The notes under the pieces were generated by a model. The model searched no databases. It was not told the DNA's origin and saw nothing but the letters and a program-made list of their open reading frames with translations. A stretch of 64,000 nucleotides of DNA, taken from Lujinxingia vulgaris (GTDB lineage Bacteria > Myxococcota_A > Bradymonadia > Bradymonadales > Bradymonadaceae). Below, piece after piece: positions 11,262 through 20,060 of the stretch. The stretch covers positions 1 to 64,000 of the forward strand of contig NZ_VOSM01000016.1 of the NCBI RefSeq assembly GCF_007997015.1, given 5' to 3'. A program made the translations under genes and the position numbers. Each line of letters opens with the position of its first letter. The first letter of the stretch is position 1.

Positions 11262-11936
11262 TCACGCTTCGGAGGGGCCCAGCGCTTCGAGCGTGCTGAG
11301 CCAACCATCGAAGAGCGGGCACTCGGCGCGGATCGTCGCGAGTCCGATGTCCAGGGCGGCGATGGAGCCGTGGAAAACTTTGTCGTAGGGGGGATAGAGG
11401 GCCGCGAGGCGTTTGGAGGGGGCCGTCTGGGGGGAGTCGTTGATATCTTCGGGGGTGGCGAAGGCGTCGCGGATCGCGTGGAAGGCGCCGGCGAGTTGGG
11501 GTTGGTCGATGCCACGAGCCAGCGCGTCGGGGGCGCTGAAGAGGAGCCCCTCGAATTCATGCATTTGCACGTAGGGGATGAAGCGACGAAGAGCCTGGGC
11601 ATCGAGGTGCGTGCTTAAGGCTTGGGTCAGCGCGTCGAGGAGGTGCGCCGCGCGGGCCGCTGGCGTGGGGAGGGCGCTCGCGTCTTGCTTGCCAGGGAAG
11701 TCGGCGGGGAGGCCGTAGAAGTCGAAGAAGGTGGTGCAGTAGATGGCGGGGTCGCTCAGGATGGCGCGAAGGTCGCGCGTGAGGCGCTGCAGGTTGACGC
11801 GACCGCCTTTATGGCCGGGTTTTCCGATCAGGGCGGCGGAGAGGTACACGCCTTGATGCGCAAAAGGACGGACGAGGACATCGTTGACGAAGGTCTCTTC
11901 GGTCTGGCCCTCACAGATGACACAGACGCGCGTCAT
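11262..11936 (-). CDS. DUF4276 family protein (Toprim-like)
   Basis: This 224-residue protein matches DUF4276. The opening VCVICEGQTEETFV places a Glu in the loop used by Toprim nucleases, and FFDFYGLPADFPG about 65 residues later supplies further acidic residues. The family is usually encoded beside an AAA/ABC-type ATPase, and here its ATG overlaps the ATPase stop by four bases (ATGA), so the two are translationally coupled. Functionally the pair resembles the ATPase and Toprim halves of an OLD-type nuclease split into two genes. A role in phage defence or DNA surveillance is inferred from that resemblance and from the restriction genes nearby. Its 3' end runs into repeat array 2. Confidence 0.85.
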   Translation of the reverse strand: MTRVCVICEGQTEETFVNDVLVRPFAHQGVYLSAALIGKPGHKGGRVNLQRLTRDLRAILSDPAIYCTTFFDFYGLPADFPGKQDASALPTPAARAAHLLDALTQALSTHLDAQALRRFIPYVQMHEFEGLLFSAPDALARGIDQPQLAGAFHAIRDAFATPEDINDSPQTAPSKRLAALYPPYDKVFHGSIAALDIGLATIRAECPLFDGWLSTLEALGPSEA

Positions 11937-13063
11937 TGCCCTGCCCCCCCATCCGGCCCCGGCCTACCCCCCAACACATTCTTCTCCCACAACTCGCCGA
12001 CCGTGTACTCCTCCAGCCAGAGTTCAAAGTCCTTCTCGTCGTGGCGGCGAAAGACAGAGGCGCCGTTTTCGCGCTCCACGATGATCAGGTCTTCGATGGA
12101 GAACTCGTTGACGAGGGGCACCGACTGCGTTGACACAATGAGCTGCATGCGCTTGGAGGCCGAGCGAATCAACGAGCCCAGAAGCGTGATGGCATAGGGA
12201 TGAAGCCCGAGCTCCGGCTCATCGATAATAATTGTCGAGGGCGGCTCGGGCTGCAGCAGCGCGGTGGCCAGGCAGATGAAACGAATGGAGCCATCCGAGA
12301 GCTGGCTGGGCCAGAAGGGGTAGTCGCTGTCTTTCTGGCGCCAGAGCAGCCGAATCTGCTCCTCCTCGGTGGGGAGGGCCTGGGGCTTGAGCACGAAATC
12401 GTCGAAGAAGGGGATCGCCAGGCTCACCGTCTTGCGGATCTGCTCGTAGGTCGCCTCATGTTCGTGTTTGAGCCGGTAGAGGAATGCCGCGAGGTTGGAG
12501 GCGTCCGGACGTAGGTATTCGTTGTCGTGCAGCGAGCCCAGACGCTTGACGCCGGCGGTGTCGCTGGTGTCGTGGAAGTGGAAGACTTTCCAGTTGGAGA
12601 TGGATTCGTAGCAGTGAGTTACAATGTTCTGCTGCTCGGAGAGTTTTTTATAGTGTTTTGGGAGCCACACTTCGTTGTGTCCTGAGCCAAGTGATTTTTT
12701 AATTGGGCCCAGATTACCATCGAAAAATGTCTTCTCTTCCTGAATGACAAACCCACCATCGACCGTCGGTGCCAGCGTGAAGTCATAGCCGTTTCTGCCG
12801 AACCTGACAGAGGCGAAAATGTGCGCCGTTTCTTTCACGCCGAAGGTAACAATGCGGTCCGCAGAGCCTTGCTTACGCGTCCAGGATTGAAGGCGCCCTT
12901 CCATCATTTCGGTAAGCATGTGAAAGAAGCTCACAAGATTGCTTTTTCCGGCGCCGTTCGCGCCGATGAGGATATTAATAGATCGGAGTTTCAAATCGTC
13001 CATGAGTTGGATGGACTTGAAACCCGCAATCCTGAGTTGTTTTATGGGGCTTGCGAAGCTCAC
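11933..13063 (-). CDS. AAA family (OLD/ABC-like) ATPase
   Basis: This 376-residue ATPase has Walker A GANGAGKSNL near residue 35, an ABC-like region with LSDGSIRF near 260, Walker B TIIIDEPELGLHP near 285 and the STQS sensor near 320. Together these identify the AAA_21/AAA_15 group that includes OLD and RloA-type proteins. It lacks a C-terminal Toprim domain, which is apparently supplied by the coupled DUF4276 gene. The middle (about 12600-12850) is less GC-rich than the ends, hinting at a mosaic. It is transcribed from the side facing gltB, with a family A repeat between the two. It is likely part of a defence module, though substrate and trigger are unknown. Confidence 0.88.
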   Translation of the reverse strand: MSFASPIKQLRIAGFKSIQLMDDLKLRSINILIGANGAGKSNLVSFFHMLTEMMEGRLQSWTRKQGSADRIVTFGVKETAHIFASVRFGRNGYDFTLAPTVDGGFVIQEEKTFFDGNLGPIKKSLGSGHNEVWLPKHYKKLSEQQNIVTHCYESISNWKVFHFHDTSDTAGVKRLGSLHDNEYLRPDASNLAAFLYRLKHEHEATYEQIRKTVSLAIPFFDDFVLKPQALPTEEEQIRLLWRQKDSDYPFWPSQLSDGSIRFICLATALLQPEPPSTIIIDEPELGLHPYAITLLGSLIRSASKRMQLIVSTQSVPLVNEFSIEDLIIVERENGASVFRRHDEKDFELWLEEYTVGELWEKNVLGGRPGPDGGAGQ

Positions 13064-13199
13064 GAGATCACCTGTTTAACGAGGGCGAGCGGTAGAGGGG
13101 GGAGGGTCGATGGTGGTGACGGCCTCGAAATGGATTCACTGGCAGCTTCCGTGAGCGCCCGGGCTTCGTCAATACCAGGCATCCTGGAGCTGCGCTGCC

Positions 13200-13318
13200 T
13201 TGTGCTACTCCAGCCGTCCACACGAATCGACCAACTTCGTGAATTTTGATGTTCCACAACCACCTAACCCCACAACCACACAACCACAATCCGCGCGCCC
13301 CCCAACGTCCGCAAGCCC
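13200..13318 (-). repeat. Family A G-rich intergenic repeat, copy 6
   Basis: Read on the minus strand, this starts two bases after the gltB stop and runs in the same sense: GCTTGCGGACGTTGGGGGG, then GTGGTTGTGTGGTTGTGGGG, then GGTCGATTCGTGTGG. This matches the position and sense of copies 3, 4 and 7 relative to their upstream genes. Confidence 0.75.
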
Positions 13319-13320
13319 CC

Positions 13321-16300
13321 TCACGCCACCCCCTCCGCCTTTTTCAACGCCAGAATGGCCCGCGGCGTCACCTTATAAAACTCCCCAACCTTCTCGGGCC
13401 AATTGTCGAGGATCGCCTCCGCGATCGGGCTTTTTGTGAGCTCAAAGTGGCGCGTGATCAGGCGGTGGAGTTCGGTGGTGTCGTGGTCGTCTTCGGCGGG
13501 TCGCGACAATTCGACGTCGGAGGCCTGCGTGCGGGTGGGGAGGCGGTCGTCGGGGTCGTGGACGAAGGCTAAACCGCCGGTCATGCCGGCGGCGAAGTGG
13601 TGGCCGACGGGGCCGAGGAAGACGCAGATGCCGCCGGTCATGTATTCGCAGGCGTAGTCGCCGGCGCCGTGGGTGACGCTCAGCGCCCCGCTGTTGCGGA
13701 CGGCGAAACGTTCGCCGGTGCGGCCGGCGATGAAGAGTTCTCCGGCGGTGGCGCCGTAGAGGAGCGTGTTGCCGGCCAGGGTGTGGTGGGATGTTTTTTC
13801 GTCGAGGGGGGTGAGGTCGGCGTCGGGGGTGATGACGATGCGGCCGCCGCCCATGCCTTTGGCCACGTAGTCGTTGGCGGCGCCGCGAAGGGTGAGGGCG
13901 ACGCCGTGGTTGAGGAAGGCGCCGAAGGACTGGCCGGCGGTGCCCTGGAAGTGCAGGTCGAAGGTGGCTTCGGGGAGGGGCGTTTGGTGATCCTGGAGGG
14001 CGATGAGGCCGCTTAGGCGGGCGCCGGTGGTGCGGTCGGTGTTGGCGATGGGGTAGTCGAGGCGCAGGGATTGGCCGGTGGCCAGCGCTTCTGAGCAGTC
14101 GCGGGCGATGCGCTCGTTGAGGGGCGATGGGAGCCGGGTGGGGCCGGGCCAGGTGTGGAAGGTGGCGCCGTGGCGGGGGGCGGGGGCGACCATCAGGGGG
14201 GAAAGATCGAGGCGGTGGGCGCGGGGGTGCTCGGGGTGGGGGAGAAGTTTGAGGAGGTCGCTGCGGCCGATGATGGCGTCGAGGCTGGCGGCGCCGAGCT
14301 GGCTTAAGAGGTCGCGGACCTCGTGGGCGACGTTCTGGAAGTAGGTGACGATCATGTCGGGGTCGCCCTCGAATTTTTCGCGGAGATCTTCGCGCTGGGT
14401 GGCGATGCCGACCGGGCAGGTGTCCAGGTGGCATTGGCGCACGTAGCGGCAGCCCAGCGCGACGAGCGCGGCGGTGCCGAAGTTGAACTCCTCGGCGCCG
14501 AGCATGGCGGCGATGATGATGTCGCGACCGGTTTTGAGGCCGCCGTCGACGCGGAGTTTGACGCGCTCGCGCAGGCCGTTCAGGCGCAGGGTCTGCTGGG
14601 TTTCGGCCAGACCTATCTCCCAGGGGATGCCGGCATTTTTGACGGAGGTGATGGGGGAGGCGCCGGTGCCGCCGTCGTGGCCGCTGATGAGGATGGTGTC
14701 GGCGCGGGCCTTGGCGACGCCGGCGGCGATGGTGCCCACGCCGGAGGTGGCGACGAGTTTGACGCAGACCTCGGCCTCGGGGTTGATGGCCTTGAGGTCG
14801 TAGATGAGCTGCGCCAGGTCTTCGATGGAGTAGATGTCGTGGTGCGGCGGCGGGGAGATGAGGGTGACGCCGGGGGTGGCGTGGCGCAGATACGCGATGT
14901 AGTCGGTGACTTTATGGCCGGGGAGCTGGCCGCCTTCGCCGGGTTTTGCGCCCTGGGCCATTTTGATCTCGAGCTCGCGGGCTTTGACCAGGTAGAGGGG
15001 GGTGACGCCGAAGCGGCCCGAGGCGATCTGTTTGATGCGGGCGTTGGCGTCGTCGCCGTGCTCGTCGAGGGTGTAGCGCTCGGGGTCTTCGCCGCCTTCG
15101 CCGGTGTTGCTGCGGGCGCCCAGGCGGTTCATGGCGATGGCCAGGGCGCGGTGGGCCTCTGGCGAGAGCGAGCCCAGCGACATGGCGGCGGTGGTGAAGC
15201 GGCGGCAGATGGCGTCGGTGGGTTCGACCTCATCGATAGGGATGGCCGGGCGCAGGGCGGAGGGTTGCAGCAGATCTCGGAGTTGCAGAGGGGCAAGGTC
15301 GGCGGAGGCGGCGGAGAATTTCGGGTAGGCGCCGGGTTTGTTTTTGCGAAGGCGGTTCATGGCGCCGAGGAGCTGCGGACTCCAGGCGTGCGTTTCGCCG
15401 CTGCGGCGAAAGCGCAGGAGGCCGAGGTCGACAAGGGTGGTGGGATCGTCGGGCTCGAAGGCGCGGGCGTGGCGGGTCAGCGCATCACTGGCGAGGTCTT
15501 CGAGCGTGAGGCCGCCGACGGGGGAGGGGGTGTTGGGGAAGGCGCGCTCGATGACGTCGGGGCCCAGGCCAATGGCCTCAAAGATCTGGGCGCCGCGGTA
15601 GCTGCCGAGCACGCTGATGCCCATCTTGCTCATGATTTTCAAAAGGCCCTGGTGCTGAGACTTTAGAAAATTTTCGATGCGCTGGGCCGGGGAGGTCTCA
15701 AGGTCGAGGTCGGCCAGAAGCGTGTCGAGGGCCAGGTAGGGAAAGACGGCGCTGGCGCCAAAGCCGAGCAGGGTGGCGATGAAGTGGGAGTCGCGGGGCT
15801 CGGCGCTCTCGACGATGAGCGAGGCGCGCAGGCGAAGATCCGTTTTGAGCAGATCGGTGCCGAGCGCGCCGACCGCCAGCAGCATGGGGATGGGCGCGCG
15901 CTCGGGGGAGACCTGGCGGTCGGAGACGATGAGGATCTCGGCGCCGGCGTTGAGGGCGTTCAGGGCGTCGGCGGAGAGGCGATCCAGCGCAGTTTTGAGG
16001 CCTGCGGGGCCATCCGTTGTGGGGAAGGTGGCGTCGAGGGTGGCGATGCGTTCGGGGGGCAGCGCGTCGTGGAGCGCCTGCATCCCGGCGGCGGTGAGCA
16101 CCGGGGCGTCGAGGGCGACCTGGCGAGCGTGTTCGGGGGTCTCGGTGAGCCAGTTTCGGCGGCGGCCCAGGTGCACGCTGAGCGACATGTTGTGGCGCTC
16201 GCGGATAGGGTCGATGGGCGGGTTTGTGACCTGGGCAAAGCGCTGCTTGAAAAAGTGCGCCAGCGGGCGTTGCTGCAGGGAGAGCGCGGCGATGGGGGTG

Positions 16301-17799
16301 TCGTCGCCCATCGAGGTGATGGCTTCTTTGCCCTCGGTCGCCATGGGCTCGAGCGTAAATTTCAATTCTTCGCGGCTGTAGGCGAAGCAGGTCTGCAGGC
16401 GCAGGCGTCGGTCGTCGCTTAAGTCGGGGGCGATAGCGTCGGCCACGGGCCGGTGGGGGACGCGAATGAGGTTCTCGTCGAGCCACTTCTGGTAGGGGTG
16501 GCGCCTGGCGAGCTCGGGTTTGATGGTGTCGCCGGTGAGCACGCGGCCTTTTTCGAGGTCGACGGCGATCATATGGCCGGGGCCCAGTCGCGATCTCTGG
16601 GCGATGCGATCTTCGGGGATGTTGAGGACGCCGACCTCGCTGCAGGCGTAGAGGAGATCGTCGTGGGTGCGCAGAAGGCGCAGGGGGCGCAGGCCGTTGC
16701 GGTCGAGGTGGGCGCCGACGAAGCGGCCGTCGGCGTAGGTGATGGCGGCGGGGCCGTCCCAGGGCTCGTTGAGGCAGGCGTAGTAGTCGAAGTAGGCGCG
16801 CACCGCGGGGTCCATGGTCGCGTCGTGCTCCCAGGCTTCGGGGACGAGCATGGTGAGGGTGTGCAGAGGGGAGCGGCCCGACACGGTGAGAAGTTCGGCG
16901 ACGTTGTCGAGGTGGGCGGAGTCGCTAAAGCCGGGCTGCAGCACCGGTTTGAGATCGTCGATGACGTCGGCCCAGAGCTCGGAGTGGAGGTCGGCCTGGC
17001 GCAGCCGCGTGCCGTTGGCGTTGCCCAAAATCGTGTTGATCTCGCCATTATGCGCAAGCATGCGGAAGGGCTGGGCCAGCGACCAGGAGGGGAAGGTGTT
17101 GGTGGAAAAACGCTGGTGAAAGAGGGCGAACGCGGTGGGCAGATCGAGGCGCAGATCGGGGTAAAAGTCGGCCAGGGCGTCGCCCATCATCAGGCCTTTG
17201 TAGACGATGGTGCGGGCGGACATCGACGCGATGTAGGCGGTGAGGCGCCCGCGGTGCAGACGCGACTCGATGGTGCGGCGCAGGGCGTAGAGTTTTTGAT
17301 CAGCAGCAAGGGGCGATACGTCGGCGTCGAAGGGCAGCACGAGCTGCTCGATGCGCGGCATGGTCGCCGCCGCTTTCAGGCCGAGGACGGCGGGGCGAGT
17401 GGGGACGGGGCGCCAGGCGTGTTGTGAAAAGCCGCGCTCGTGGAGGATGTCGGCGACGAGCTGGCGGATCTGGTGCTGCTCATCGGGGGCGTGGCGGGGC
17501 AGAAAAAACACGCCGACGCCGATGGGGCCGCCTTTGCGGGGCAGCCGGAGCTCGTCGCTTAAGTTGGCGAAGAAGGTGGTGGGGAGCGCAAAGAGCACGC
17601 CGGCGCCGTCGCCGGTGCGGGTGTCGGCATCCACCGCGCCGCGGTGGGTGAGGTTGGCCAGGGCGTCGGTGGCCAGTCGGAGTATGTCGTTGCGAGTTAC
17701 CCCGTGGGTGTCGGCGATAAAGCCCACGCCGCAGCCGTCGTGCTCGTAGCCGGGGTGGTAGAGGGGGAAGCGGGGATCGGGGGCGGTGTGTGGGGTCAC
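13321..17799 (-). CDS. gltB: glutamate synthase large subunit
   Basis: This 1492-residue protein is full length for the alpha subunit of NADPH-GOGAT, which transfers the amide nitrogen of glutamine to 2-oxoglutarate. After a 22-residue propeptide the class II amidotransferase domain opens with the catalytic Cys23 in HDGCGVGFIAD. The central and FMN-binding synthase domains follow; GDGGTGASPITS and the 3Fe-4S cysteine cluster GCRYVRQCHLDTCPVG are visible about residues 1080-1160. The C-terminal GXGXG-type beta-helix is intact (GGICVFLGPVGHHFAAGMTGG). The start is GTG with GAGGAAG upstream. No gltD small-subunit gene lies on either side, which is unusual because the two are commonly adjacent. 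The electron-donating subunit must be encoded elsewhere, or the enzyme may use another donor. Confidence 0.96.
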   Translation of the reverse strand: MTPHTAPDPRFPLYHPGYEHDGCGVGFIADTHGVTRNDILRLATDALANLTHRGAVDADTRTGDGAGVLFALPTTFFANLSDELRLPRKGGPIGVGVFFLPRHAPDEQHQIRQLVADILHERGFSQHAWRPVPTRPAVLGLKAAATMPRIEQLVLPFDADVSPLAADQKLYALRRTIESRLHRGRLTAYIASMSARTIVYKGLMMGDALADFYPDLRLDLPTAFALFHQRFSTNTFPSWSLAQPFRMLAHNGEINTILGNANGTRLRQADLHSELWADVIDDLKPVLQPGFSDSAHLDNVAELLTVSGRSPLHTLTMLVPEAWEHDATMDPAVRAYFDYYACLNEPWDGPAAITYADGRFVGAHLDRNGLRPLRLLRTHDDLLYACSEVGVLNIPEDRIAQRSRLGPGHMIAVDLEKGRVLTGDTIKPELARRHPYQKWLDENLIRVPHRPVADAIAPDLSDDRRLRLQTCFAYSREELKFTLEPMATEGKEAITSMGDDTPIAALSLQQRPLAHFFKQRFAQVTNPPIDPIRERHNMSLSVHLGRRRNWLTETPEHARQVALDAPVLTAAGMQALHDALPPERIATLDATFPTTDGPAGLKTALDRLSADALNALNAGAEILIVSDRQVSPERAPIPMLLAVGALGTDLLKTDLRLRASLIVESAEPRDSHFIATLLGFGASAVFPYLALDTLLADLDLETSPAQRIENFLKSQHQGLLKIMSKMGISVLGSYRGAQIFEAIGLGPDVIERAFPNTPSPVGGLTLEDLASDALTRHARAFEPDDPTTLVDLGLLRFRRSGETHAWSPQLLGAMNRLRKNKPGAYPKFSAASADLAPLQLRDLLQPSALRPAIPIDEVEPTDAICRRFTTAAMSLGSLSPEAHRALAIAMNRLGARSNTGEGGEDPERYTLDEHGDDANARIKQIASGRFGVTPLYLVKARELEIKMAQGAKPGEGGQLPGHKVTDYIAYLRHATPGVTLISPPPHHDIYSIEDLAQLIYDLKAINPEAEVCVKLVATSGVGTIAAGVAKARADTILISGHDGGTGASPITSVKNAGIPWEIGLAETQQTLRLNGLRERVKLRVDGGLKTGRDIIIAAMLGAEEFNFGTAALVALGCRYVRQCHLDTCPVGIATQREDLREKFEGDPDMIVTYFQNVAHEVRDLLSQLGAASLDAIIGRSDLLKLLPHPEHPRAHRLDLSPLMVAPAPRHGATFHTWPGPTRLPSPLNERIARDCSEALATGQSLRLDYPIANTDRTTGARLSGLIALQDHQTPLPEATFDLHFQGTAGQSFGAFLNHGVALTLRGAANDYVAKGMGGGRIVITPDADLTPLDEKTSHHTLAGNTLLYGATAGELFIAGRTGERFAVRNSGALSVTHGAGDYACEYMTGGICVFLGPVGHHFAAGMTGGLAFVHDPDDRLPTRTQASDVELSRPAEDDHDTTELHRLITRHFELTKSPIAEAILDNWPEKVGEFYKVTPRAILALKKAEGVA

Positions 17800-17918
17800 G
17801 GAACTTCCTCAAACGACGAGACGACCTGGGCGGAGCGGCGCGGGCACAACTCGGGCTTTGAAGCCTTGTGTGCGGGCCAGATGCCAAATAGTCGACGCGA
17901 TGACGCGGTGCGACAAGT

Positions 17919-18023
17919 GCCGAGCGCATCAGGACGACGCTGGCTGTGTCGCTGCGTCGTCGCGGTGGCGCTGCCACAGCTTCCTCCTTGCTCCTTGCCA
18001 GACGCCGCCCTGAGTGCGCTCGG
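17919..18023 (+). repeat. Family C repeat, copy 1
   Basis: This is a roughly 105-base element beginning GCCGAGCGCATCAGGACGAC and ending GTGCGCTCGG. It contains the hairpin GTGGC-GCT-GCCAC (17965-17977), the counterpart of GTAGC-GCT-GCTAC in the other two copies. It lies upstream of gltB. Confidence 0.8.
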
Positions 18024-18034
18024 ATCTTTTGGTT

Positions 18035-18178
18035 CGCATAACCCCCCCACCGCCCACACGAATCGACCAGCATCGCGAACCCGAGCGCCCCACAACCACC
18101 CAACCCCTTAACCACCTAACCACAACCCGCGAACCCCCACGCCCCACCCGAAGCGCCGGCCATCGCGAACCTCCGAGG
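18035..18178 (-). repeat. Family A G-rich intergenic repeat, copy 7
   Basis: On the minus strand this begins two bases after the stop of the amidinotransferase gene, in the same sense. It contains GTTGTGGTTAGGTGGTTAAG, GGGTTGGGTGGTTGTGGGG and GGTCGATTCGTGTGGGCGG. Confidence 0.75.
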
Positions 18179-18179
18179 C

Positions 18180-19124
18180 CTACAACGTCGTATACGCCTC
18201 GATCGAAGGCTGAAGCGACCAGCGCACCTCGTCGGGGACCTCGGCGATGTCCAGGCCCCAGAGGCGGTTGGTGAGGCAGACCGGGGCGCCGCCGCCCTTG
18301 GCAAAAAGCTCGTCGAGGGGAAGCGTCTTGACCTGAAGGTCGAGGGCGTCGGTGGCCCGACGCGCGGTCTTCGAGAAGGAGGTGGGGGCGATGACGGTGT
18401 CGCAGACCTGGAGGGCGTTGGTGTCGTAGCCGCGGCTCTCTTCGGGGGAGATGAAGACAAGCTCGATGTCTGGGCCGAGGAAGGCCTGGAGGCGTTCGAG
18501 CTCGCCATCGAGCAGAGCGTCGGGGCAGACAAGTCCGATGGTGTCGGTGCGGCGGCGGAAGAACTGCAAAAAGGTGTTGCCGTGGAACCAGGGGTCGGCC
18601 TTAAAGCCCAGCTGGATGTGCTGGGGGCTCAACCGGGGGGCGACCTCGGCGTAGGCCGCCTGGGAGGTGCGCTGGTAGGGGCCCTCGCCAAAGGTGTGCA
18701 CGATCTGGTCGCCGTGGGCGGCGCGGATGGCGTCGCCCTGGGCCTCCCAGGTGTGCTGGACGCGGTGGGTCTGCAGGCCAAATGAATCGCGGATAAAACG
18801 CTCGATGAGCTCAGCCTCGAGGCGGCGGTGGGGTGATGCCATCGTCGGCAACAAAAAGCGCAGGTCGCCCTGCTCGTCGCGAAAGAGTTCGCCGCTCTCG
18901 GCGGTGTAAATCAGCCCGGTGAGTGCGTCGTCTTGTGGCGGCATCACCACGACCTCGCCGCCGGCCTCGACGATGGCGTCGGCCAGGGCGCTCCACTCGG
19001 CGCGGGCCTGCGAGGCGTCGACCTCGGTGGCGGAGGCGGAGCGGAAGTTGGCGCGGCCTTTAAGGTGCCAGGCGCGGGTGGGGGGGCTCATCAGGAAGAT
19101 GGGGCGGCAGGTGGTGTGGGGCAT
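18180..19124 (-). CDS. DDAH / amidinotransferase family protein
   Basis: This 314-residue protein belongs to the pentein (guanidino-group-modifying) superfamily, nearest to N-dimethylarginine dimethylaminohydrolase and related arginine-processing enzymes. The N-terminal FLMSPP signature (residues 10-15), acidic substrate-binding residues in the GGEVVVMPPQDD and YTAESGELFRDE regions, and the C-terminal GGGAPVCLTNRLWG with the predicted catalytic Cys283 are all present. Such enzymes form a covalent thiouronium intermediate on the Cys. The substrate could be arginine, dimethylarginine or a related guanidine; sequence alone does not decide. It is monocistronic, with family A repeats at both ends. 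Confidence 0.85.
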   Translation of the reverse strand: MPHTTCRPIFLMSPPTRAWHLKGRANFRSASATEVDASQARAEWSALADAIVEAGGEVVVMPPQDDALTGLIYTAESGELFRDEQGDLRFLLPTMASPHRRLEAELIERFIRDSFGLQTHRVQHTWEAQGDAIRAAHGDQIVHTFGEGPYQRTSQAAYAEVAPRLSPQHIQLGFKADPWFHGNTFLQFFRRRTDTIGLVCPDALLDGELERLQAFLGPDIELVFISPEESRGYDTNALQVCDTVIAPTSFSKTARRATDALDLQVKTLPLDELFAKGGGAPVCLTNRLWGLDIAEVPDEVRWSLQPSIEAYTTL

Positions 19125-19385
19125 GGGGTTCGCGGTGTTGGGAGGTGTGTTGGGGCGTTGGGGTTTGCGGTTGTGGTTAGGTGGTTGTGTGGTTGTGTGG
19201 TTGTGGGGCGTTGGGGTTTGCGGGGGTGGGGGAGGTTCGTGAGGGCGGTGGGGGGTGTGCGGGTTGTGGTTAGGTGGTTGGGTGGTTGTGTGGTTGTGGG
19301 GCGTTGGGGTTTGCGGGGGGGGAGAGGTTCGTGAGGGCGTTGGGGGGTGTGCGGGTTTGTGGGTTTGTGGGGCGTGCGGTTTAAG
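19125..19385 (+). repeat. Family A G-rich intergenic repeat, copy 8
   Basis: Two tandem modules of about 110 bases each carry GTGGTTAGGTGGTTG(T/G)GTGG, GGGGCGTTGGGGTTTGCGGG and GTTCGTGAGGGCG. The G-rich strand is antisense to the adjacent minus-strand amidinotransferase, so here the repeat lies at its 5' side. Confidence 0.75.
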
Positions 19386-19430
19386 CGGCTTAAAGGTAGC
19401 GAACGGGGCTTCGATATCAAGCTGCCGAGC

Positions 19431-19535
19431 GCCGAGCGCCCCAGGACGACGCTGGCGGTGTCGTGAGGGATTCGCAGTAGCGCTGCTACACGCTCCTCCT
19501 GGCTCCTTGCCAGGCTTCGCCCTGGATGCGCTCGG
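19431..19535 (+). repeat. Family C repeat, copy 2
   Basis: This starts GCCGAGCGCCCCAGGACGAC and ends GATGCGCTCGG, with hairpin GTAGC-GCT-GCTAC at 19477-19489 and a second short stem CCAGG/CCTGG. Copy 3 follows after only eight bases. Confidence 0.85.
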
Positions 19536-19543
19536 GTTGGGGG

Positions 19544-19649
19544 GCCGAGCGCCCCAGGACGACGCTGGCGGTGTCGTGAGGGATTCGCAGTAGCGCTGCT
19601 ACAGCTTCATCCCTCACTCCTTGCCAGGCGTCGCCCTGGAGGCGTTCGG
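19544..19649 (+). repeat. Family C repeat, copy 3
   Basis: This is nearly identical to copy 2 for its first 60 bases (GCCGAGCGCCCCAGGACGAC onwards), then diverges in the stretch between the hairpin and TTGCCAGGCGTCGCCCTGG. Confidence 0.85.
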
Positions 19650-19663
19650 GTTGGGGGGCTTGC

Positions 19664-19750
19664 GTTCGTGCTCGTTCTCGATCTCGATCTCGGGCTCGAT
19701 CTCGATCTCGGGCTCGGGCTCGATCTCAGGCTCGATCTCAAACTCATGCA
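19664..19750. repeat. hexamer-type simple repeat (CTCGAT/CTCGGG)
   Basis: This is a run of irregular 6-base steps such as CTCGATCTCGATCTCGGGCT covering about 85 bases. Open frames through it read as Glu-Ile-Glu-Pro or Ser-Ile-Ser-Gly repeats. There is no start, ribosome site or extension into non-repetitive protein, so I treat it as a microsatellite rather than a gene. Confidence 0.8.
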
Positions 19751-19759
19751 TCTCCCACC

Positions 19760-19985
19760 GCACGCACGAATCGACCCACGCCATAAACCCCGGCGTCTCA
19801 CAACCACCCAACCACCCAACCACCTAACCACAAAAGCGCCCCCCCCCACCGCACGCACGAATCGCCCAACGCCGCAAACCCCGGCGTCCCACAACCACCC
19901 AACCACCCAACCACCCCACCACAAAACGCGAACCCCGGCGCCGGTCCGAACCTCCCAACCTCGCGAACCTCCCAACCCCCCACGG
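19760..19985 (-). repeat. Family A G-rich intergenic repeat, copy 9
   Basis: On the minus strand there are two tandem modules with GTGGTTGGGTGGTTGTGGGA, CGCCGGGGTTTGCGGCG and GGGCGATTCGTGCGTGCGG. Together with copies 2 and 3 of family C and the simple repeat, it fills 19386-20060, which holds no recognisable gene. Confidence 0.75.
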
Positions 19986-20014
19986 TTGTGACCCCCCTCG
20001 GAACACCGTATAAG
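19986..20014 (+). promoter_or_regulatory. candidate sigma70-like promoter
   Basis: TTGTGA and TATAAG are separated by exactly 17 bases at the edge of the family A repeat, ending about 47 bases before the gene at 20061. Confidence 0.5.
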
Positions 20015-20060
20015 TCCGGCGTGTTTTGGCTGAGACCATGGAACTCTGAGCAGGGCTAGG

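Noticed and set aside
10581-11602. Apparent repeat proteins through array 2 (176, 226 and 267 residues)
   Set aside because: These overlap real genes in other frames and consist of the 42-base unit; the same argument applies as for array 1.
13442-17427. Long frames antisense to gltB (up to 447 residues)
   Set aside because: Gly/Val/Glu-rich shadow sequence opposite a well-conserved enzyme; no ribosome sites or family similarity.
19664-19750. Protein with Glu-Ile-Glu-Pro repeats on the minus strand
   Set aside because: It is confined to a simple hexamer-like repeat with no supported start and no adjoining folded region.
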